A DNA stretch of 64,000 bases, taken from assembly GCF_034006335.1 (NCBI RefSeq), contig NZ_JAWDIQ010000002.1; one strand, given 5' to 3'. The stretch comes from Paracerasibacillus soli (GTDB lineage Bacteria; Bacillota; Bacilli; Bacillales; Amphibacillaceae). The notes under the pieces are model-generated. The model had not been told where the DNA came from. It searched no databases and worked only from the letters and a program-made list of their open reading frames with translations. The translations under genes were made by a program, and so were the position numbers. Below, in pieces: positions 19,965 through 29,750 of the stretch; position 1 is the stretch's first letter; every line of letters starts with the position of its first letter.

Positions 19965-20191
19965 CTAGCACAAATCTGTGCTTTTCAATTTTGGAATAAA
20001 TCCCAAGAAGACCATGAAGCTGCATGGAAAGATTACATACATTTATGCAATCTCGGAGGATTTAAACCTTTTCTAGGACTTGTTGACAGTGCTAATCTTC
20101 TATCACCATTTCATTTGAAGAAGGCACTTTAGTAAATATCATCAGTTCTATTGAAACTTGGCTTAACCAAGTAGATGATCAAGCATTATAA
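19965..20191 (+). pseudogene. M3 oligoendopeptidase F fragment (C-terminus only)
   Basis: An isolated 3' piece reads LAQICAFQFWNKSQEDH, then LCNLGGFKPFLGLVDSANLL, then after a one-base shift FEEGTLVNIISSIETWL, with a stop at 20191. This matches the last 70 residues of PepF-type oligoendopeptidases. The zinc-binding HEXXH part and everything before it are missing, so this is a relic of a deletion. It ends directly before a strong terminator, probably the original one. Confidence 0.7.
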
Positions 20192-20198
20192 TAATGAA

Positions 20199-20253
20199 AA
20201 CCGCCTCAGTAGAAACTTTTAGCAAAAGTTCCGTCCACTGTGGCGATTTTTTT
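20199..20253 (+). terminator. long-stem terminator behind the pepF relic
   Basis: The outer stem CGCCTCAGTAG / CCACTGTGGCG (imperfect) and the inner stem GAAACTTTT / AAAAGTTCC are followed by a seven-base T-run. It faces the 3' end of the permease gene. Confidence 0.75.
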
Positions 20254-20306
20254 ATCTTTTAGTACGATAACAGCATATTTATTAGAACAAATGTATACGC
20301 GTAACT

Positions 20307-21737
20307 TTAGTAGGAATTTTTATCATTTAAAGCGTTGTTCATTTCCTCTTTTCCTTTTACACCAACTAAAGTTTCATGACTTTCATGGGAAAGGAAAACA
20401 TGATGATACTGCACCTTGTTGGAAGCATGACCTTTCGATGGTTGATATGCATCCCATGAAATAAGATTTTCTAATAACAATGCCAAGATGATTCCAACTA
20501 ATAAACCATTACTTATAAGTGGTTGCATGAGCTTTGGTAATGATTCAAAATACACAGGTGGCATAGTCATTATAACAATACCGACAAATAATGGGATTGC
20601 TGTTCGATACACATTTACCGTATTAAATTCTACTTGTTTGAAAAAATCCGATGCTGCATTAAATAACTGTAAATATGCAACAAATAGGACGGCACTTCCG
20701 ACACTTAGTGGCATGAGAGAAAAGAAGTAACCAATTGTCGGAATACAGCCCATGATAAAAAACATGACCCCACCGATAATAAATGGTAAACGTCGTACAT
20801 CATTCGTCTGCTTTAAAAATCCGATAGAAGACACATAAGGTGCATAGGGAACAATTCCTATGCACGCTGCACATGTATTTATCAAGCCTGTTAATACAAA
20901 TGAATTGCGATATTCTTTATCGTTTGTCTGTTTTTGAAACATGGAGTCCGTTCCTTTTAGTGCACCAAATGTATTAGACATATTTAATAATCCCGTCACA
21001 ATCACAGTCACAATAATGCCAGTATTCCATGTTGGCCGACCGAGTGGAAAAAGCGTGAATTCTAATTGCGATGTTGTACTGAGTCCAGTCGGTGTACCAA
21101 TCATAACTTCATACATCCCCCAACCAATAAAAATACCAATAAGTAAACTGTACTTTCGAATATGTGTTGGTGCTTTTACACTAATGAATATAACAAAAGT
21201 TGCAATGACGATGGATAGCAATGCAATTGGAACTTGTATGTTAGCTTGGGCTGCATCACTTTCAAAAGGAATTCCTAACATTCCTTTCATAAAAATAAGG
21301 ATTAATTGGCAGCCGAATAAAAACATAAAGACTCCCATCACTGTAGGCTTGAATAGTGTGGCCAATTTAGGTCCGAGTCCTACTAGGCCTATCAAAATAG
21401 TAATTAAACTAGATAGCAAAATACCAACTGCTAAACTACCACCAAGCTCTGTTAAAGGCATTCCTTGCGCAGCCGCTGTTGTCGCTAATGTTAAAATGAC
21501 TCCCCACCATAAACCTGATTGTCCTTCCATAATTGGTCGTCCGTGCCCAAACAATGCTTGCAAAAGACAGGCAATCCCTGTCACGATAAATGAAAGTTGT
21601 AATAATAACACAACCCGCTCACTCGGCAAGTGAAATGCTGCACCTACTGTAATTGGGATTACAACGATATTGGAAAAAATAAAAAAGAGCCATTGTAAGC
21701 CCGAAATCCAAACATCTGATTTTGTTAATTCTTTCAC
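20307..21737 (-). CDS. NCS2-family uracil/xanthine-type permease
   Basis: 476 residues. GTG 21737 fits the GGGAG signal better than the GTG at 21746, which is only two bases away from it. It is a nucleobase:cation symporter-2 family protein with 12-14 membrane segments. Typical motifs are GHGRPIMEGQSGLWWG (helix 3 region), NMSNTFGALKGTDSM (the substrate-binding helix with conserved Asn/Thr) and GLINTCAACIGIVPYAPYVSSIG. The size and motifs are closest to the YbbY/YwdJ-like uracil or purine group. The gene stands alone. A purine-breakdown link to the FdrA-type operon is possible but not shown. Confidence 0.85.
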   Translation of the reverse strand: MKELTKSDVWISGLQWLFFIFSNIVVIPITVGAAFHLPSERVVLLLQLSFIVTGIACLLQALFGHGRPIMEGQSGLWWGVILTLATTAAAQGMPLTELGGSLAVGILLSSLITILIGLVGLGPKLATLFKPTVMGVFMFLFGCQLILIFMKGMLGIPFESDAAQANIQVPIALLSIVIATFVIFISVKAPTHIRKYSLLIGIFIGWGMYEVMIGTPTGLSTTSQLEFTLFPLGRPTWNTGIIVTVIVTGLLNMSNTFGALKGTDSMFQKQTNDKEYRNSFVLTGLINTCAACIGIVPYAPYVSSIGFLKQTNDVRRLPFIIGGVMFFIMGCIPTIGYFFSLMPLSVGSAVLFVAYLQLFNAASDFFKQVEFNTVNVYRTAIPLFVGIVIMTMPPVYFESLPKLMQPLISNGLLVGIILALLLENLISWDAYQPSKGHASNKVQYHHVFLSHESHETLVGVKGKEEMNNALNDKNSY

Positions 21738-21746
21738 TTTTATCAC

Positions 21747-22180
21747 TTCTCCCTACAAACAGTTAACCCGCGATAAAACAATGAACATGATTTTTTTTAT
21801 TCATCATATTATTAAATTATGACATAGTTTGAAACTGGTTCAGCGTCATTTTTTTATAAACTACGCAAATGCAATTCATTTTAAATGTAGCATTACAAAA
21901 ACATTAAAATATAGCACAATTACATTAAAATAACATGACATAAACAGTGTATAATAAACCTTCTCATCAAGCAAATACGCTACAAACTGATATAGACCTT
22001 TTCATTTCAACACTATCATCATGAACTCCTTATCAACGACATGATATAATGAATAAAACCAGGCGTACAGCGATAAAGAGTCGTGTTATATCTAGGTTAT
22101 CTAACTATTAAACTGTGAATAGATTTAACTCATTTGGAAAGATCATTGCATTTAATTACTCCGAAAAAGGGGAATCTCAT
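21747..22180. promoter_or_regulatory. divergent promoter region of the permease and protease genes
   Basis: Very AT-rich. It contains CATTACAAAAACATTAAAAT at 21891, similar to part of the element found before the MFS and fdrA genes, plus several ATTACATTAAAA-like stretches. No gene is visible. Confidence 0.4.
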
Positions 22181-23213
22181 ATGCATTGTGCAAATTGCGG
22201 AAAGACTTTTGAAGAAAAAAGCCGTTTTTGTTCTTATTGTGGTTTGAAAGTTCCTAAACGTAGACGTACGTTACTCATTTTTTGGGGCATAACCGTCATG
22301 TTTATAAGTTTTTACTTGTTGAGCAACATGGGTAATCTGTTGCATACGAATAAAACCGCTATCCATCACACAACACTTCAAACTAGTGTGCATCATTTTT
22401 TTAAGGATACGTCATCATTAGGTTTCAAGCGAATATTTGCAAATGATCAACCACAACCTTATACAGATCTGATTTCGCAAGCACAAGAAACAGTCTACAC
22501 CGTACTAACAGCATATAATCAAGGGTTCTGGCTTTCTTTACAATGAAAATGGTATTGTCATCACAAATGCCCATGTTGTCGAAGGAGAAGTACAAGTCTT
22601 TGTAAGAACTTCGGATGGTGATGAATTTCTTGGTACTGTAATCGGCTATTCAAATGAAACAGATATTGCAGCCATCCAGGTACCACGTCTTATTGGCGTT
22701 CAGCCATTCTCTTTAGAAACAGCAAACAAACACGAAATCGGCGAAGAAGTGATTGCCCTCGGCAGTCCGCACGGTTTAGACAATACCGCAACATTAGGAT
22801 ATATTACAGGAAAAGACTATCATTTTATTATCGGCTTTTATCAATATAACGACTTATATCAAATATCAGCTCCAATTGCAGAAGGTAGTAGTGGTGGTCC
22901 TTTAATTTCCAAGCGGGATAAAAAGATTATTGCAATAAATGCTGCTAAAAGTCTTGAAGATGAGACAGTTGGTTTTAGTATCCCACTGTATACAGTGCAA
23001 CAACTGATTCAAGATTGGCTTGATAATCCCATGTCAGAAGATGATGTAATTGAAACATTTTATCGTGCAGCAGGAAATTGGTTCTTTCAAAGTAAACCAA
23101 CTGATAAACAATCCTTTCAAGATGATACTAATTCTGACGCTCAATCGGATTATTTTTGGCATGATAAAGGACATAATGAAGCGGGATTTACTCACTTTTT
23201 GAGTGATGTTTGA
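22181..23213 (+). CDS. membrane-anchored zinc-ribbon trypsin-like serine protease, one frameshift
   Basis: About 344 residues. The start is ATG 22181 behind AAAGGGGA. Order of parts: an N-terminal zinc ribbon (CANCGKTF, CSYCGLKV), one membrane helix (LLIFWGITVMFISFYLLS), a linker, then a trypsin/HtrA-like domain with catalytic His in TNAHVV, Asp in NETDIAAI and Ser in GSSGGPL. No PDZ domain follows; the tail is acidic and ends HFLSDV. The break near 22523 is an extra G in GGG: removing it gives QGSGFLYNENG without a gap, so this is probably a base-call error. The zinc ribbon should face the cytoplasm and the protease the outside. The substrate is unknown. Confidence 0.8.
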
Positions 23214-23387
23214 AATATATGGACCAAATTATTTGAATAGTCATAAGGGTTAATTTGAATAGAGAATACCAACAGAATTTAAACATACGAGAGTTAAGGT
23301 CACGAGTGTGTCCACGTGGCCGCTACATCATTTTTCAATAAGAAGAAACAGTTATAAATGCCAGGCAAAACATATTTTATCAACAAT

Positions 23388-23430
23388 AAAAAGGGTATTG
23401 AACTCGCCAATAACCCCCTTTTTTGAATCA
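23388..23430. terminator. bidirectional terminator
   Basis: AAAGGGTATTG pairs with CAATAACCCCCTTT around a short loop, flanked by A and T runs. It separates the protease gene from the converging GntR gene. Confidence 0.75.
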
Positions 23431-23487
23431 AGTTGCCGCATATTTTCTTTTATTATACCAACCACAATTACAACTCTCCCCCAAACC

Positions 23488-24198
23488 TTACACATCAAAG
23501 TTTACAATATACTTGTTAATCTCTGTATTATAAAAGGCAACAGAACATTCCACCACACGTTCATTAATATCAAAACTATACCTTGTTCGTTGTAACAAAG
23601 GTTTCAAATCAACATTTAAGATTTTGGCGATCCGTTCATCTGGTACTTCTACGCCAAATTCATCTTTAAACCGATTAAATTTAACTCCTTGCTGAAATAA
23701 AATCTCATATAAAGAATTTAATAATTGTTCCTGTTCATTTGGTAGTTTGATTGACTGTGAAATGTAATGCTTGAAATGAATGTATGGTTTTTCATCTAAT
23801 GTATATAAGCGTTCAATACAGTAACATGTATCCCCAAAGAGTTTTGCTAGTTCAGTTCCAGCCTCAGGATGTACGATTGATAATGATGCAGATGCCTTTT
23901 TCAAATCATGTCCTTCAGATATTAAGTACTCTGAAAATCTTTGTCCCTTCGACAGCTTGGAAACCGCATGATTATCTAATACAGTTGTACCAATGCCACT
24001 TCGTTTTTCAACATAACCTTGTAATGATAATTGCTCTACTGCCTTCCTTATCGTAATCAAACTGACATCAAATTCATCTTTCAATTCCGGTTCAGAAGGA
24101 ATAAGTGTATTTTTAGGGTACACACCATTAATAATACGTTCTTTCAAAATCTCTTGCACTTGCATATATAAGGGACCTTTTTTTAAAGATAATTTCAT
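23488..24198 (-). CDS. GntR/HutC-family regulator of the amino-sugar locus
   Basis: 236 residues with a winged-helix domain (YMQVQEILKERIINGVYP, LIPSEPELKDEFDVS, TIRKAVEQLSLQGYV) and a C-terminal UTRA ligand-binding domain (residues 85-230; CYCIERLYTLDEKPY, LQRTRYSFD). HutC-type regulators bind a sugar phosphate or acid intermediate and release the operator. It is the last gene of the large minus-strand operon, seven bases after the kinase, so it most likely controls that operon. The inducer could be KDG, KDPG or an amino-sugar acid. Confidence 0.88.
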   Translation of the reverse strand: MKLSLKKGPLYMQVQEILKERIINGVYPKNTLIPSEPELKDEFDVSLITIRKAVEQLSLQGYVEKRSGIGTTVLDNHAVSKLSKGQRFSEYLISEGHDLKKASASLSIVHPEAGTELAKLFGDTCYCIERLYTLDEKPYIHFKHYISQSIKLPNEQEQLLNSLYEILFQQGVKFNRFKDEFGVEVPDERIAKILNVDLKPLLQRTRYSFDINERVVECSVAFYNTEINKYIVNFDV

Positions 24199-24205
24199 AG
24201 TATTT

Positions 24206-25228
24206 CTACCTTTCTATTTGTACTTCATTATTATTCATAAAGGACCATACTTCATCTTCTGTACAAATAGGCGAGTCACCGTAAGTTGTATGTGCTAGGA
24301 CAGAAGCAACTGTAGCAAATTCAACAAGCTTCTCATGAGGATATCTTTCCACTAATCCATGAATGACACCACTTGAAAACCCGTCACCAGCTCCGAGTCG
24401 ATCCAATATCTTTAATTTATATTCACTTGAAAAATGTATTGTTTCATCACGATAAATAAATCCTTGTAGCCATTGTCTATCTTTCATTAAATCATTTTTT
24501 CTCATTGTTCCAGCAATGGTATGAATCGCAAATTTTTTAGCAACCTTAGGAATTAAATCTTCAATTTGTTTTTGTTGCTCTGTTTCTGATGTTTCCATAT
24601 TCAATATATATTGTGCATCTTTTTCCGCCATAAAACAAATATCCACATATTGTAATAGTTCCTTATAATATGGTCTTGCTTGTTCATATTGATTATCCCA
24701 TAATTTCGGTCGATAATTAAAGTCGAATGCAACAGTAATTCCTAATTGTTTTGCTTTCTTTGCAATTGCTAATACACTTTCACGCGTTTTATCCGAAATT
24801 GCTAAAGCAATACCACATAAATGAATAAGCGATGTGTCTAGCAATAACATTTCTAAATCATATTCCGTTATGGAGGCTGTACAAAAGCTACTTTCATATC
24901 GATTCGAATACGTAACCTTTGTTGGTCTTGGATGAAAGCCATTCTCTAAAAAGTACATACCTAAATATTCTCCACCACGAATAATATCTGTTGTAGTAAT
25001 TCCCAAAGAACGAATATACGCACTCGCTGCATCACCTAAACTATTATTTGGTAATTTTGTAATCATCGCAGTATCATGACCGTACTTACTTAGTGCACTC
25101 AAAATATTAACACCTGTACCGACATATAATACTTGTAGTTGACGTGCTTGTTCTAATTTCAAATAGTTTGGCGCCTCTAAACGCATCATGACTTCACCGA
25201 AGGCTTTTATTTTACCATCTACGATCAT
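24206..25228 (-). CDS. kdgK: PfkB-family sugar kinase, probably 2-keto-3-deoxygluconate kinase
   Basis: About 340 residues. ATG 25228 is preferred to GTG 25240 because GTGAGGACAG supplies the ribosome-binding site. PfkB features are IKAFGEVMMRLEAP at the start, GTGVNILSALSKYG, FDFNYRPKLW in the middle and the catalytic DRLGAGDGFSSG near the end. FDxNxRxxLW is typical of KDG kinases. It would phosphorylate 2-keto-3-deoxygluconate to KDPG in the cytoplasm. Its presence next to a DgaE-like lyase suggests the lyase works on a non-phosphorylated acid. The gene starts just after the aldolase stop. Confidence 0.82.
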   Translation of the reverse strand: MIVDGKIKAFGEVMMRLEAPNYLKLEQARQLQVLYVGTGVNILSALSKYGHDTAMITKLPNNSLGDAASAYIRSLGITTTDIIRGGEYLGMYFLENGFHPRPTKVTYSNRYESSFCTASITEYDLEMLLLDTSLIHLCGIALAISDKTRESVLAIAKKAKQLGITVAFDFNYRPKLWDNQYEQARPYYKELLQYVDICFMAEKDAQYILNMETSETEQQKQIEDLIPKVAKKFAIHTIAGTMRKNDLMKDRQWLQGFIYRDETIHFSSEYKLKILDRLGAGDGFSSGVIHGLVERYPHEKLVEFATVASVLAHTTYGDSPICTEDEVWSFMNNNEVQIER

Positions 25229-25236
25229 TTCTGTCC

Positions 25237-25968
25237 TCACCCAACTTTTTTCATTATTTTATAAAGTTGCGCCACATCTTCTAATCGTGTGTCACCAGTT
25301 TGCTTATCAATAATGGAAGAGTAAACATGTGGAATTACTTTTGGCACACCTGCATCTAATGCAATACGGACAATCTCCTCAAAGTTATGCAGATCAATTC
25401 CGCCTGTCGGTTCCAATGCAAACTGTTCCTTTCCACATACTTCAGCAATATATTTATAATGTTCGCGATGCTGCATCCCGTTAAGTGGAAATAGTTTAAG
25501 CGAGTTACCACCCATCTCTTTAATTAACGAAATTGCAGTTTGGATAGGTATGTTCGCACTTTCTCTTTCGGAAGAAAGCGGGCCAGTTGCAATATTGACA
25601 TAGCCTATTTCTTCAGTAGGCTTCACTAGCCCATTAATAAAAGCCGATTTATTCTTTGTACTACAACGTGTATAACCAACAGCTGAAAAGACCTGATTAA
25701 TATGAGCAACTTCTACTTCACGACTAATATGTGCAACCATTTCCGCTTGTTTCGGGTTACCAGAACCAAGTCCTAATGATATTGCACCTTCGACAGCATT
25801 AGCATACGTTTCTATACTATGAACAGCCTGCTCAACAGATGTATATGCACTTGATAAAAGACCAATGATGACATGTCCTTCCGTTGCTTCATAGATTTCC
25901 TTTGCATTTTCAACATGGTTTGCCAGAACATTTAAACAAAGTTTATCATGATAAAAATATGGTTCCAC
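25237..25968 (-). CDS. dgaF: KDGP aldolase-family protein (DgaF-like)
   Basis: 243 residues. The GTG start at 25968 sits behind GGAGGGG, which is itself part of the upstream gene's end. The family cleaves 2-dehydro-3-deoxy-6-phosphogluconate to pyruvate and glyceraldehyde 3-phosphate. Characteristic blocks are GAISLGLGSGNPKQAEMV, TGPLSSERE, SLKLFPLNGM (with the Schiff-base Lys expected here) and LEPTGGIDLHNFEEIV. In known loci dgaF follows dgaE, as here. The four-base-scale spacing shows translational coupling. Confidence 0.87.
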   Translation of the reverse strand: MEPYFYHDKLCLNVLANHVENAKEIYEATEGHVIIGLLSSAYTSVEQAVHSIETYANAVEGAISLGLGSGNPKQAEMVAHISREVEVAHINQVFSAVGYTRCSTKNKSAFINGLVKPTEEIGYVNIATGPLSSERESANIPIQTAISLIKEMGGNSLKLFPLNGMQHREHYKYIAEVCGKEQFALEPTGGIDLHNFEEIVRIALDAGVPKVIPHVYSSIIDKQTGDTRLEDVAQLYKIMKKVG

Positions 25969-25971
25969 GTC

Positions 25972-27063
25972 TTACCCCTCCATTATATGTTGTATTCGTT
26001 CCACGATAGTTTGTATATCTTGTATTTGCAAAGAACGTGGATCAATATCAAAATATCCTTGTGCGATGCCATAATCTCTTGTATAAATTGCTTCAGGGCC
26101 ATTTTTCAATAAATTGACAACATCTTGTGCTGACTTTGCTTCATTTTCACCTATTGTAATGCGTGCACGATGAATATTTCGCTTTGCTTCATCTTTAAGT
26201 ATGGATACCGTCACACCTTCAATTTGATTTAAAACGGTTATTGGTTGTAACAACTCTAATTGCTCATCTGCACTTCGCTCATTATTTGGGTATTGTTCCA
26301 TTGCTTTTAGTAAACCGAAAATAGCCTCTTTGCCAATTTTCATCGCTCTTCCTATCCCAACTTGATGGTTACGAACATATTGAATAAACTCTTTCTTTCC
26401 AGCTAAAATTCCCGAGGTTGGCCCCTTTAAAGCTTTTGAGCCACTAATAATATATAAATCTGCTTGTTTACGATGATCATAAAATCCTGTTTCTGCAGCA
26501 GCATCAACAATGAGTGGAATTTCTTTATGCTGTAAAAGAGAATACACTTCAGCTAATTTCGGCATATTGTTTTGTTGGCAATAATGTGATTGCACATAGA
26601 CCATGGCAACTGTTTTATCTGTTATTGCTTTTTCAATATCTGCTAATGTACAGCCATTCTCATTTCCTACTTCCTTCACCATTCCCCCACCCAAATGAAT
26701 CATTGTCTTAATAGGGGCGCCGTAATCGATTGCATGCCCAGTCATGATTAATACTTCTCGGTTTAACTCAAGGTCTGCATCATGTAACCGATGGACTGCT
26801 TCTTGTGAATCCTTCGTAATGAGACTAGCAACACTCTGTATGATGGCTGCCGATGCACAATTTGTTAAAAAAGCTGCTTCCGTATGTAAATATTGTGCCA
26901 CAACTTTCCCCGCTTCCGCATGAAGCTGTTCCATTTCGAAGTAGTGCTGTCCCCCATGTTTCATCGCGGAAACTACTTCGTCTGATAAAGTGGATACTCC
27001 TAATTTCGTCATACGTCCACTAGCATTAATAACGTAACGCAAATTTAATTTATTCACACTCAT
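25972..27063 (-). CDS. dgaE: DgaE-family PLP-dependent ammonia-lyase
   Basis: 363 residues from ATG 27063 (AGGTGG eight bases upstream; the in-frame GTG at 27075 lies inside that signal). It belongs to the SelA/DgaE fold-type I PLP enzymes. YVINASGRMTKLGVSTLS at the start, AAFLTNCASAAI (PLP phosphate contacts), IVDAAAETGFYD and the PLP-Lys in IISGSKALKGPTSG are visible. Known DgaE removes water and ammonia from D-glucosaminate 6-phosphate to give KDGP. Here the paired kinase suggests that the non-phosphorylated acid is used and KDG made. It overlaps the end of the amidohydrolase gene by 14 bases. Confidence 0.85.
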   Translation of the reverse strand: MSVNKLNLRYVINASGRMTKLGVSTLSDEVVSAMKHGGQHYFEMEQLHAEAGKVVAQYLHTEAAFLTNCASAAIIQSVASLITKDSQEAVHRLHDADLELNREVLIMTGHAIDYGAPIKTMIHLGGGMVKEVGNENGCTLADIEKAITDKTVAMVYVQSHYCQQNNMPKLAEVYSLLQHKEIPLIVDAAAETGFYDHRKQADLYIISGSKALKGPTSGILAGKKEFIQYVRNHQVGIGRAMKIGKEAIFGLLKAMEQYPNNERSADEQLELLQPITVLNQIEGVTVSILKDEAKRNIHRARITIGENEAKSAQDVVNLLKNGPEAIYTRDYGIAQGYFDIDPRSLQIQDIQTIVERIQHIMEG

Positions 27064-28146
27064 AATATTCACCACCTATGATCACAGCGTATGGCTTTAT
27101 CCGAACAGGGCTTACTAATATATTTCCTACTGAATCAATTAATGTTGTCTCTGCTTGTTCTATTGTAAAAAATGTTAAATCCGCAACCTTTCCAGGAGCT
27201 AATTTACCTAGAATTGGCTTATGTAATATATTCGCAGGGACTTCCGTTACACTCCTTATCACTTCTTTTAAATCATAACCTAAGGCTAAAAACTTTGTTA
27301 ATGTTGTGGCCATATTATACACAGGTCCATATTTGCGATTTTGATCATAAATATCTGTACTTATACTATCGAAGAAGACATCCATTTCCTTCGCTTTTCT
27401 AGCCATATGGAATGAAAAACTTGATGTTCCATGACCAACATCAAGATATACCCCTCGGTTCATTGCCGCTTCTACTGCAGGTTTTAGTATTCCGCCGTCA
27501 TAAAAAATATTATTTCCTTCTTTCTCATGAAAACAATGGGTGATAATATCACCTTTTTTTAATAACGATACAATATCTTCTAAAGACGGAGGAGCACTGC
27601 CAATATGTACCATTAAAGGTTTATGTAATCTTGTGCTAAATTCCCGTGCACTTTCTAATGGCTTTATCCCATTACTACCTACAACGCTTGCGCTCATTCT
27701 CGCTTTCATACCAACGATAAAATCTGGGTATTTTTTACAGGCTTCATTAATCCCTTCAAACGATATATCATCTAAATTGGCTAGCTCATTCCTCACTTCA
27801 AGCCCAATACGTGAAATATTTATAAATGCCAAGACATTGGTTATACACTCGTTCGCAATATCATATAATTCATGGATTGTATCTGCTCCAGAACTTCCCG
27901 CATCTACTACAGTCGTTACACCTGTTTTATACCCAATTTCATCTGGATGTGAGCAATAAGGTTGGAACTTCGGAAAGGCATGCGTATGTAAATCAATCCA
28001 ACCGGGGGAGACATAGACATTTTCGGGTACATGAATCATCTCTCCCCCTTGTATAGGTTTTTCCGATATTTGCTTGATTTGACTATTTTCTATGACGATA
28101 TTTTTCTTTCTCCAGTTACTAATTTGACTCCTTGGATGTTTATCAT
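27050..28146 (-). CDS. amidohydrolase/deacetylase-family metallohydrolase, one frameshift
   Basis: About 365 residues. The true start is ATG 28146 behind AAGGAGCAAAGC (MINIQGVKLVTGER); an A-run with five A where six are needed (28101-28105, opposite strand) breaks the frame. The metal-binding HxH is in PGWIDLHTHAF, with further His ligands in MVHIGSAP and THCFHEK and an Asp region in LDVGHGTSSF. The C-terminal part is the usual composite beta domain (GKLAPGKVADLTFF). Family members cluster with DgaE/DgaF genes. I infer it deacetylates an N-acetyl amino-sugar acid to feed the lyase. Dihydroorotase-like alternatives exist, but the context argues against them. Confidence 0.82.
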
Positions 28147-28190
28147 ATGCTTTGCTCCTTCGCCACTCCCTAATCCGCTCATTTATTCAA

Positions 28191-28808
28191 TTAACCTTCG
28201 TTATATTCATACATTTGAAACGTTTGGGATACTGCCCATGATGTGAATAAGGCTGTTACACTCCCCCCGAAGAAAAACAACAGGGCCGGAATAGAAATCC
28301 ACGTTGTATAGTAAACAATTCCTGTAACACATAATATAAACACCGTTAGGATTGGGTGTTTAATCCCAATAATGAAAGGCCATTTTAAGTAATCGATAAA
28401 TTTCAACTTAAAGTGAACAAATATTGGAAAAAAGTAAATAACTACTACAATATATATCACAATCGTTACCAATACACTAAAACTTACAATCTGATAAACA
28501 ATACTATCCTGTAAACGTAGTATATTAAATTCAATGATTAATAAATAACCAATCGCAAATAATATCATTCCAATACCGTTTGTCTTGAAAAACTCTGTCC
28601 GATACGTTTTCCAAAAGGTTGAAAATATCGGAATATCTTCTTGGCCTTGTTGCCATTTTCGGATGACTGCAAACATTGCTGTCGTTGCAGGCATAAATCC
28701 AAAAAGAACAAGGCCAAATATTGTAAACAGTACCCAACAAAAGTTTAAATAGGCAAGTCGCATTGTCCATAGTGAAAAACGATAATAGCCACCAACAAAT
28801 CCACTCAT
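28191..28808 (-). CDS. DUF624 (YesL-family) membrane protein
   Basis: 205 residues with start ATG 28808 behind AAAAGGAGG. Five to six membrane segments and the DUF624 N-terminal signature (LNFCWVLFTIFGLVLFGFMP and ATTAMFAVIRKW). These proteins travel with LplBC-type oligosaccharide transporters, as in the yes and lpl loci of B. subtilis. Their biochemical role is not known; an accessory function in the transporter is likely from the constant linkage. Confidence 0.88.
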   Translation of the reverse strand: MSGFVGGYYRFSLWTMRLAYLNFCWVLFTIFGLVLFGFMPATTAMFAVIRKWQQGQEDIPIFSTFWKTYRTEFFKTNGIGMILFAIGYLLIIEFNILRLQDSIVYQIVSFSVLVTIVIYIVVVIYFFPIFVHFKLKFIDYLKWPFIIGIKHPILTVFILCVTGIVYYTTWISIPALLFFFGGSVTALFTSWAVSQTFQMYEYNEG

Positions 28809-28841
28809 CTATTTACCTCCTTTTGTACGTTTATCTATCCT

Positions 28842-29741
28842 TTACTCTTTTACAGAACCGATTAACACACCTTTTACAAAGAAGCGTTGTAAGAATGGAT
28901 AAACGATTAACAGTGGTAATGCAGAAACAATAATAACCGCATATTTGACGAGAGATGCTGTTTTCACCTGATCAGCAAATGATTGGGCAGCTCCTGCAAT
29001 TGATGCCGCACTGTCTGCACTTACTTCATTCAAAATTAATATTTGTCGTAAAATCAATTGTAATGGATATAGATTTTCATCCGACAAATAGATGAGTGCA
29101 CTGAAATATTGATTCCATAGAGCGACCGCATGGAATAAAGCCATAACCGCAATAATTGGTAATGACAATGGTAATACAACTCTAAGGAATAAATAAAAGT
29201 CACTTGCACCATCTATCTTAGAAGCTTCGACAAGTTGATTCTGGTATGTTTGTTGAAAGAATGATCGTGCAACCAAAATCGACCATGCACCAACTACACC
29301 GGGGATTACAATTGCCCACATCGTATTTACCATATGTAAATTTTTTACGACTAAGTAAGTTGGTATTAATCCTCCATTAAATAACATCGTAAATAATATT
29401 ACCCAAAGGAAAAATTTCTTCGCCATTAATTCCTTACGTGATAAAGCATATGCTGCTGGTAGTAGTAAAAATAAGTGAATACAAACCCCTACAAATGTAT
29501 ACAAGATTGTATTACGATACCCTACCCAAATTGCCTTGTTCTTAAATACACGAATAAAACCATCGAATGTAATATCAACTGGCCACAACCACATTTTCCC
29601 CGTATTTACAGCATGAGGATCACTAATGGATGCACTTACAACAAAAATAACCGGATAAATAATAATGAGTGTAACCAGGAGTACGAAGATAGTATTTAAT
29701 CTATCAAATGCCCGGTCTGATAACGTAAATCTAGCCATCAT
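28842..29741 (-). CDS. carbohydrate ABC transporter permease, LplC type
   Basis: 299 residues and six membrane helices. The ATP-binding-protein contact loop (EAA motif) is visible as LVEASKIDGASDFYLF. The N-terminus (LSDRAFDRLNTIFVLLVTL) and C-terminus (LQRFFVKGVLIGSVKE) are typical of the LplC/YtcP group for complex oligosaccharides. It forms a heterodimer with the LplB-type protein encoded just upstream. No ATPase gene is in the operon; a shared MsmX-type ATPase encoded elsewhere is expected. Confidence 0.9.
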   Translation of the reverse strand: MMARFTLSDRAFDRLNTIFVLLVTLIIIYPVIFVVSASISDPHAVNTGKMWLWPVDITFDGFIRVFKNKAIWVGYRNTILYTFVGVCIHLFLLLPAAYALSRKELMAKKFFLWVILFTMLFNGGLIPTYLVVKNLHMVNTMWAIVIPGVVGAWSILVARSFFQQTYQNQLVEASKIDGASDFYLFLRVVLPLSLPIIAVMALFHAVALWNQYFSALIYLSDENLYPLQLILRQILILNEVSADSAASIAGAAQSFADQVKTASLVKYAVIIVSALPLLIVYPFLQRFFVKGVLIGSVKE

Positions 29742-29750
29742 GTAACCCCC

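Noticed and set aside
20941..21633. 230-codon plus-strand reading frame
   Set aside because: It is the exact antisense of the NCS2 permease, which has clear family motifs; no ribosome site.
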